Assembly (NCBI RefSeq): GCF_025698545.1
Contig: NC_068576.1
Coordinates: 1,185,501 to 1,249,500, forward strand
Reading direction: 5' to 3'
Length of the DNA stretch: 64,000 nt
From: Gossypium raimondii
Lineage: Eukaryota > Streptophyta > Magnoliopsida > Malvales > Malvaceae
The notes under the pieces are model-generated. The model saw only the letters and a list, made by a program, of their open reading frames with translations. It was not told where the DNA came from and searched no databases. The stretch's first letter is position 1. Each line of letters starts with the position of its first letter. Below are positions 58,873 through 64,000 of the stretch, piece after piece. The position numbers and the translations under genes are program-made.

Positions 58873-61298
58873 TGTAACGGCCCAATTTTGACCCTAATCG
58901 GACATAGTGGTTTCGAGACCACAAATTCGAGTTAGAAAAATATTTTAAAATTTTCATTAGTATTTGTAGTATGTGAATTACTATGTGTGAAAATTTCGTA
59001 TGAAAATTTGATCGTTTGAGTGCTCAATTTGATAAAATGACTTAAACGCGTAAAATGAAAATTTAGGGGGTTAATTTAAAAGCATCAATTTGTTGATCTC
59101 TTTTTAATTGGGAGGCTTAAAGGTGCAATTAAACCACTATATAGATAGAGGGCGATTAAGGACAAATTTAACGTTAATAAATATATATTATATAATTAGT
59201 AAATAAGGTTAAATAAGTAAATAGTTATATATTATAATATATGATAAGTAAAAGCATGAAAATTAGGATTATTTTCATCTCCCTTAGCCGAAACTAGGAA
59301 GTAAAGAAGCCATTAAAGCTTGGAAAGGTTTGGCCATGTTCATACCAAATTAAAGGTTCGTTTTTGTTCGATTTTTGAAAAATTTTACGTTTTTGAGATC
59401 GTTGCTTTGTGTACTTCAAGATCCATGCTTTAATTTTAGAATTTGATAGTGATTTTGAGATATGCCATTGATGAATGTTTGAGCTTGGTGATAGTTGATG
59501 ATGAAAAATGAAAGATATGTGAAAGATTAACATGTTTTATTTTTGAATTTTTGGTGAATTTGAGTAATCAGGGCTAAATTGTGAAAATAAATTTTTGAGG
59601 GACTAAAATGTGAAATAAATGAAATGTGTGGACTTGTATGAACACTAGGAATATTCGACCCTAGCATGGTGTGTTTAAATTTTGTGTATTTTATGTTTAG
59701 TGCAAAAAGGACTAAATTGCAAAAAAGTGTAAAATGTCAGGGGCAAAATCGTAATTTTTCATTTATGTATTTTTGGATTTAATTGAATGATTTGATGAAT
59801 AAGAAGGCTAAATTTGAATATGTTTAGATCAAGAAACGAAGAAACCAAAATTGGATCGGGAGAAAACGAAGGTAGTCGAATAGTCGATCGTGCCCGTCGA
59901 TATCCAAGGTAAGTCAATTAGCAACTAAATATCATCTAAATTGAATTTAGATATATTTAATTATCATACATATGATAAGTTGAAATTTAAAATATGTAAG
60001 TTGATTAAAACATTGTTATGTTCCTATTTGATAACCAAATATATGAGTTGATCTTGGTAGGTTGTTTTAATGACACAAATTATATATATGTTAGCTAGAT
60101 ATACTTTAAGTTCAATGATATGAAACTAATAGTAGAATATATATATATATATATATATGTAATTGAATGTAAGGCTTATTTCTTGGGTTGGATTTAAAGT
60201 TTTGAGTTATAAATATTGGTTTGAAAGTATAATACAAGTTCTTGAGCTAAAATTAATATTATGAATTACATATATTAATATGCGTGTGGTTCAAACATAC
60301 ACACATATATATATTCAAGTTCTTGAGTTGGAAAAAATTAAGGTATGAATTTTATATATCTAAGGAAGTTCGAATACAGGTTGTAAAGTCTTTTGAGCTG
60401 AATTTAATGTTTTTGAGTTATACTTATGTGGTTCGAATGCATGTTTACTTAGAAGAATCGAATATAATTCAATGTTACAGATATACGGTTGTTAAGTAAG
60501 ACTTATGTAATTAAAAAGATCTTTATGAAAGATCATCTTTGTTTATGAGATTTTCAGGCTTTGTGCCTAGCAGGCTTAATGGTGGTGAAATATTTCGGAC
60601 TATATGTCTAGCAGGCTTAATGTCGGTGTTCTGAATCAGGCTTCAAGCCTAGCAGGCTATGTGCCGGTGATTTTGTTCAAAACATGTGATTAGAATGTTC
60701 TTGTCAATGTAAAATTAGATGCAGTTGGACATGTGAATGAAATTTGTCTGCAGGTATGTATTAGTTTAATGAATGAAAGGAAATAAGTGATTATAATATT
60801 GTAAGTTATCATGTTTCCTTATAAATGTGAATCGGCTTAGTTGATAAATAAGTTATTGTAAAGAAGGCTTATATATTTATACATATGTGTTAAGGTATGT
60901 TTGGATTAATAGAAAGGTATATGGAAATAAAAGTATAACAAAGAGATGTATATTGTCTTTATAAAATAAGTTAAATGTTTTTTCATTTTATTAGTTAAAA
61001 TTTTATCTATGCTATTGACTTATTAAGCTCTCAATGGCTTACTGTATGTGTTTGTGTTTGTTTATTTTTGTTTTATAGATTTTGAGGTTGTTACGAGCTC
61101 AGGGATTCGTCAGAAAAGTACATCACACTATCAAATAACTACGGTATTTTAAACTGAGGTTTCTTTTGAGACTATGGCATGTATAGACTAGCTTTGAAAT
61201 TGTTTATTTTGAAAGTATGTATGTATTAAAGCCGTGCGAATATGGCTTAAATAACTTGTTTTGCTTGGTTTGGTTTGAATTAAAGATTATGCATATTA
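58873..61298 (+). mobile_element. LTR-like sequence with internal short repeats
   Basis: Begins TGTAACGGCCCAATTTTGACC, with the TG start of this window's LTRs, and runs to the next TG start at 61299. 60566-60669 has three copies of GCCTAGCAGGCTTAATGxCGGTG. No CA end with duplication was found, possibly because the next element interrupts it. An (AT)n tract lies at 60139-60158. Small open frames inside are not genes. Confidence 0.5.
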
Positions 61299-64000
61299 TG
61301 TAATACCCTAAAAATTTTTACACTAAGATATTATCTTTGATATAATAAATAAGGAAATAAAGCGACAAAAAGGGGAAATTTTGGAGTTATGTCAACATTG
61401 GGAAGTATATTATGACATATTAGTTCAAGAAAGAATTAAATCGCAAAAGTGAGAAAAGTTTTGTTGCCCAAGAGTAAATACTCAAAAATTGAGGGGTTAA
61501 AGTGTAAATATGAAAAAGTTGAAGGACCAATGGTGTAAATATTTTAAGGGTGGAATGATCTAGAAACTAAGGAAAATGGATGGATTAGGACCAAATTGAA
61601 AAATGTGAAGAATTTTGAGGGACTAAGTCGTAATTTTACCAATTTAAGTGATGACTCAACGATGAAATTGTTAAAGATCATAAAGGGCAAAATGGTCAAT
61701 TAGAAGAGAGAGAAATCTAGAAGATAATGATGATGTTGGAGATATTTTAGGATTTTAATTTGATTTTTTAAATGATATTTTATTATTTTATTTAGTATAT
61801 ATATAAGAAAAGAAAGATGAAGAATCATGCAACCCACCATTTTTCTTTCATGCACCAACGTGAGAAAAAGAGAGAAAGAAAGAAAATTTTGCTTTCTTTA
61901 CAATTTGGTCCTTTCACAGAAAATTCACCATTTTCATCTAGAAATCAAAAGAATTTCCATATCCATCAAGAGAGAAAGATAACAAGAAGACTATGGGGAG
62001 CTAGAATATCAAGTTAGGTTCAAGAAATAGAGGCTGGAGGAGAGAGAAAATCAAGTTAAAGATTGAAATCAATAGAGCAATGTAAGAACATCAAGATTTC
62101 AATATATTTTTGAGTTTGATATTATTGAAAAAGTATGAAATTGATGTTAATGTAGGGTTTTATTATATAAGGTTCTATGTTCTTGATATCTTAGTGAAGA
62201 AAAATAAGAGAAAGTGATGAGAAATACTATAGAGAAAGGGAATAAGGGTGTTATAAATTTAGTAATCAACATTTTGCACTAAAACAGTTTTGAACAGCAA
62301 CAGTAGGTTAACTTGGAAAAATCACCATAAATCGTGGAAATTGAAATAGAGAATTAAAAAATATGGAATTAAATATTATTGAGTCTAGTTTCTCATAGAA
62401 GAAACGGTGTAATAATGGAATTTTAAATTTTGAGATATAATAAATTATGTGAGACAAGATCAGAATGAATTCGGGTTCCCCTGTTCTGACTTTGGAAAAT
62501 CATTAAAAATTGTAAAAAATTATTATGAGTTATAATTTATATTCTTAGAATCCTTAATAAGTATATTTTCAAAAGGAACAAGCGAGAACATCATCTGAAT
62601 CCTGTACAAGGAGATAATTAATTTTTAGTGAGGAAGGGTCGAAACTGTCAGATAGCAGAATAGGGATGACTTTAAAGCATAAACTGTACTTATTGGATGA
62701 ACCAAAAATTCTGAAAATTTTATGGTAATAATATTTGTGAGTATAGTTTCATATAAAATTTACAGATTTCAATTCGGAGTTCTGTAGCTTAAGATATAAT
62801 TAATTTAGTGACTATGACTCAAGTGAACAGCTTGTTATGAGTAAACAAGTAAATAGTGGTAATATATGTATCAAGGATGTGGAATGGAGTGGAGGAGGAG
62901 AAAAATAATATATATGAATATTCAGCTAATATGAGTTTATTTTAAAATAGCTAATTTACATGTTTTTGGTTCGGGGACTAAATTGAGTAAAGTAAAATTT
63001 TAAGGGTAATTTTGTAAAATGTCAAAAATAACCAAATTGCATGAAATGAATTGTTTTATCATTTAAATTAATAAATTGAATGAAATATTAATTTAGATCA
63101 AGATTTGGGTGGAAATTTGAGAAAAATGAAAAATTACCAAAATGTCCCTAAAATTTGATATTTGTGCAATTTAGCCCGGTAAGTTCGTGTAACTTGAATT
63201 ATATTCTTAAATGCTTGAAATGTATGTTATTGATGTGAATATGATTTGAATGTTCATTGTATGAAAATTGATGAAACATTGATATATTTGATAAAAAGGG
63301 AAAATAAATCCCAGTTGAATGGAAGGAAAATTCGATGGATCTCTGAAAAGGAGTTGACGGTAAAAAGGATCTAGCTCGGACGGGTGATCCTATCCTGATA
63401 TAACCCTCCCGAAGAATATGTGTGAAAAAGATCTAGCCTGGACGGGTGATCTTGATATAGCCCTCTCGAAGAATATGTGGAAAATGGATTTAGCCCGGAC
63501 GGGTAATTCGAATTAGGGTCTGAATTTAGCCTTGACTGGTAATTCAGATCCAAGCTCATTAGAGTAATTATCGTTGCAGGGGATTTAGCTTAGACTGGTA
63601 ATCGCGACAATACTCTATGAGTTTATATTACGAGGATTTAGCTTTGGGTGGTAATCCATTGTAAGAAATGAGGTTCGTGGGAGTGTGCTCTCTTGCAGGG
63701 GATTTAGCCTGGACTGGTAATCCCACTGTAAGGATGAGATTCGCAGGAGTGTGCTCTCTGAAATGGAAATATGCACACATGAATATGAATTGACGGACCC
63801 AGAATTGTACACTAAAAGTGTACATCTGAAAATCCATCGAATTTCTAAGAAATTCAACGGGATAAATATGGGAAAATAATAAGGGTAATAGAAAACAATG
63901 AATTGAATTATTATTGGAAATATAATATCGAATTTAGTACTCAATTTGGATTGAACGCGGGATTGAGTACAATCGTTCTGTGGCAAAAGGTGAATTGACG
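61299..64000 (+). mobile_element. second LTR-like sequence, continues beyond the window
   Basis: Begins TGTAATACCCTAAAAATTTTTAC directly after the previous LTR-like sequence. 63368-63722 holds seven degenerate copies of GATTTAGCCYGGACKGGTAAT, an array I associate with cotton Gypsy LTRs. There is no coding region; minus-strand frames at 63371-63986 are reflections of the repeat. The right end is outside the window. Confidence 0.5.

Noticed and set aside
63360-63760. Repeat array at the window end as a CRISPR-like array
   Set aside because: Units are degenerate, spacers irregular and the context is a plant LTR retrotransposon.

Overview
This is plant nuclear DNA: AT-rich, with spliced genes, GT-AG introns, and dispersed retrotransposon and MITE debris between genes. 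Gene content is eudicot. Several repeat families match repeats I associate with cotton and relatives (the GGTGCTCATGGGCC MITE, the GGGTAAAC fold-back element, the 'TTTAGCCCGGACGGGTAA' LTR motif). I therefore infer Malvaceae, probably Gossypium; this rests on memory, not on a search.

Seven protein-coding genes can be supported, all on the + strand. They are an SRC2-like C2-domain protein (7640-8497), an ATG18a-type autophagy WD-repeat protein (11144-13872, 4 exons), a phi-class glutathione S-transferase (29911-31289, 3 exons), dephospho-CoA kinase (32695-33973, 3 exons), a heavy-metal-associated isoprenylated protein (41128-42247, 3 exons), a FolD-type methylenetetrahydrofolate dehydrogenase/cyclohydrolase (47896-49528, 5 exons) and a PCC13-62-like desiccation-related protein (51912-55846, 3 exons). 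For every spliced gene the exon phases close exactly and give a protein of the expected family length. The genes do not form a pathway cluster. Several belong to stress-associated families (C2/SRC2, ATG18a, GST, HIPP, PCC13-62), but they look independently transcribed.

The rest is mobile-element DNA. 0-7 kb holds an unassigned, less AT-rich block and several small MITEs, three of them with readable target-site duplications. 8.9-10 kb carries LINE ORF1 and RNase H fragments on the minus strand. 15-28 kb is a transposon-dense block: a fold-back element, two solo LTRs of one family in opposite orientation with 5-bp duplications, a modular inverted-repeat element, SINEs and LINE remains. 28.9-29.8 kb has a fold-back element ending about 60 bp before the GST TATA box. 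36.8-37.6 kb has a PIF/Harbinger transposase remnant, and 39-40.4 kb LTR-like DNA. 45-47 kb has a hAT-type MITE nested in a LINE fragment, then a fold-back element with a perfect 9-bp duplication. 57-64 kb is retrotransposon-derived DNA with three kinds of short internal repeat arrays, running off the end of the window.

No wholly new system is apparent. The most interesting signals are a GC-AG intron in the FolD gene that is exactly 90 bp and open in frame, fold-back elements next to or inside genes, a MITE whose conceptual removal restores a LINE reading frame, and a dyad-symmetric GGTGG/CCACC module repeated in an element at 19-20.5 kb and again inside an intron at 53 kb.
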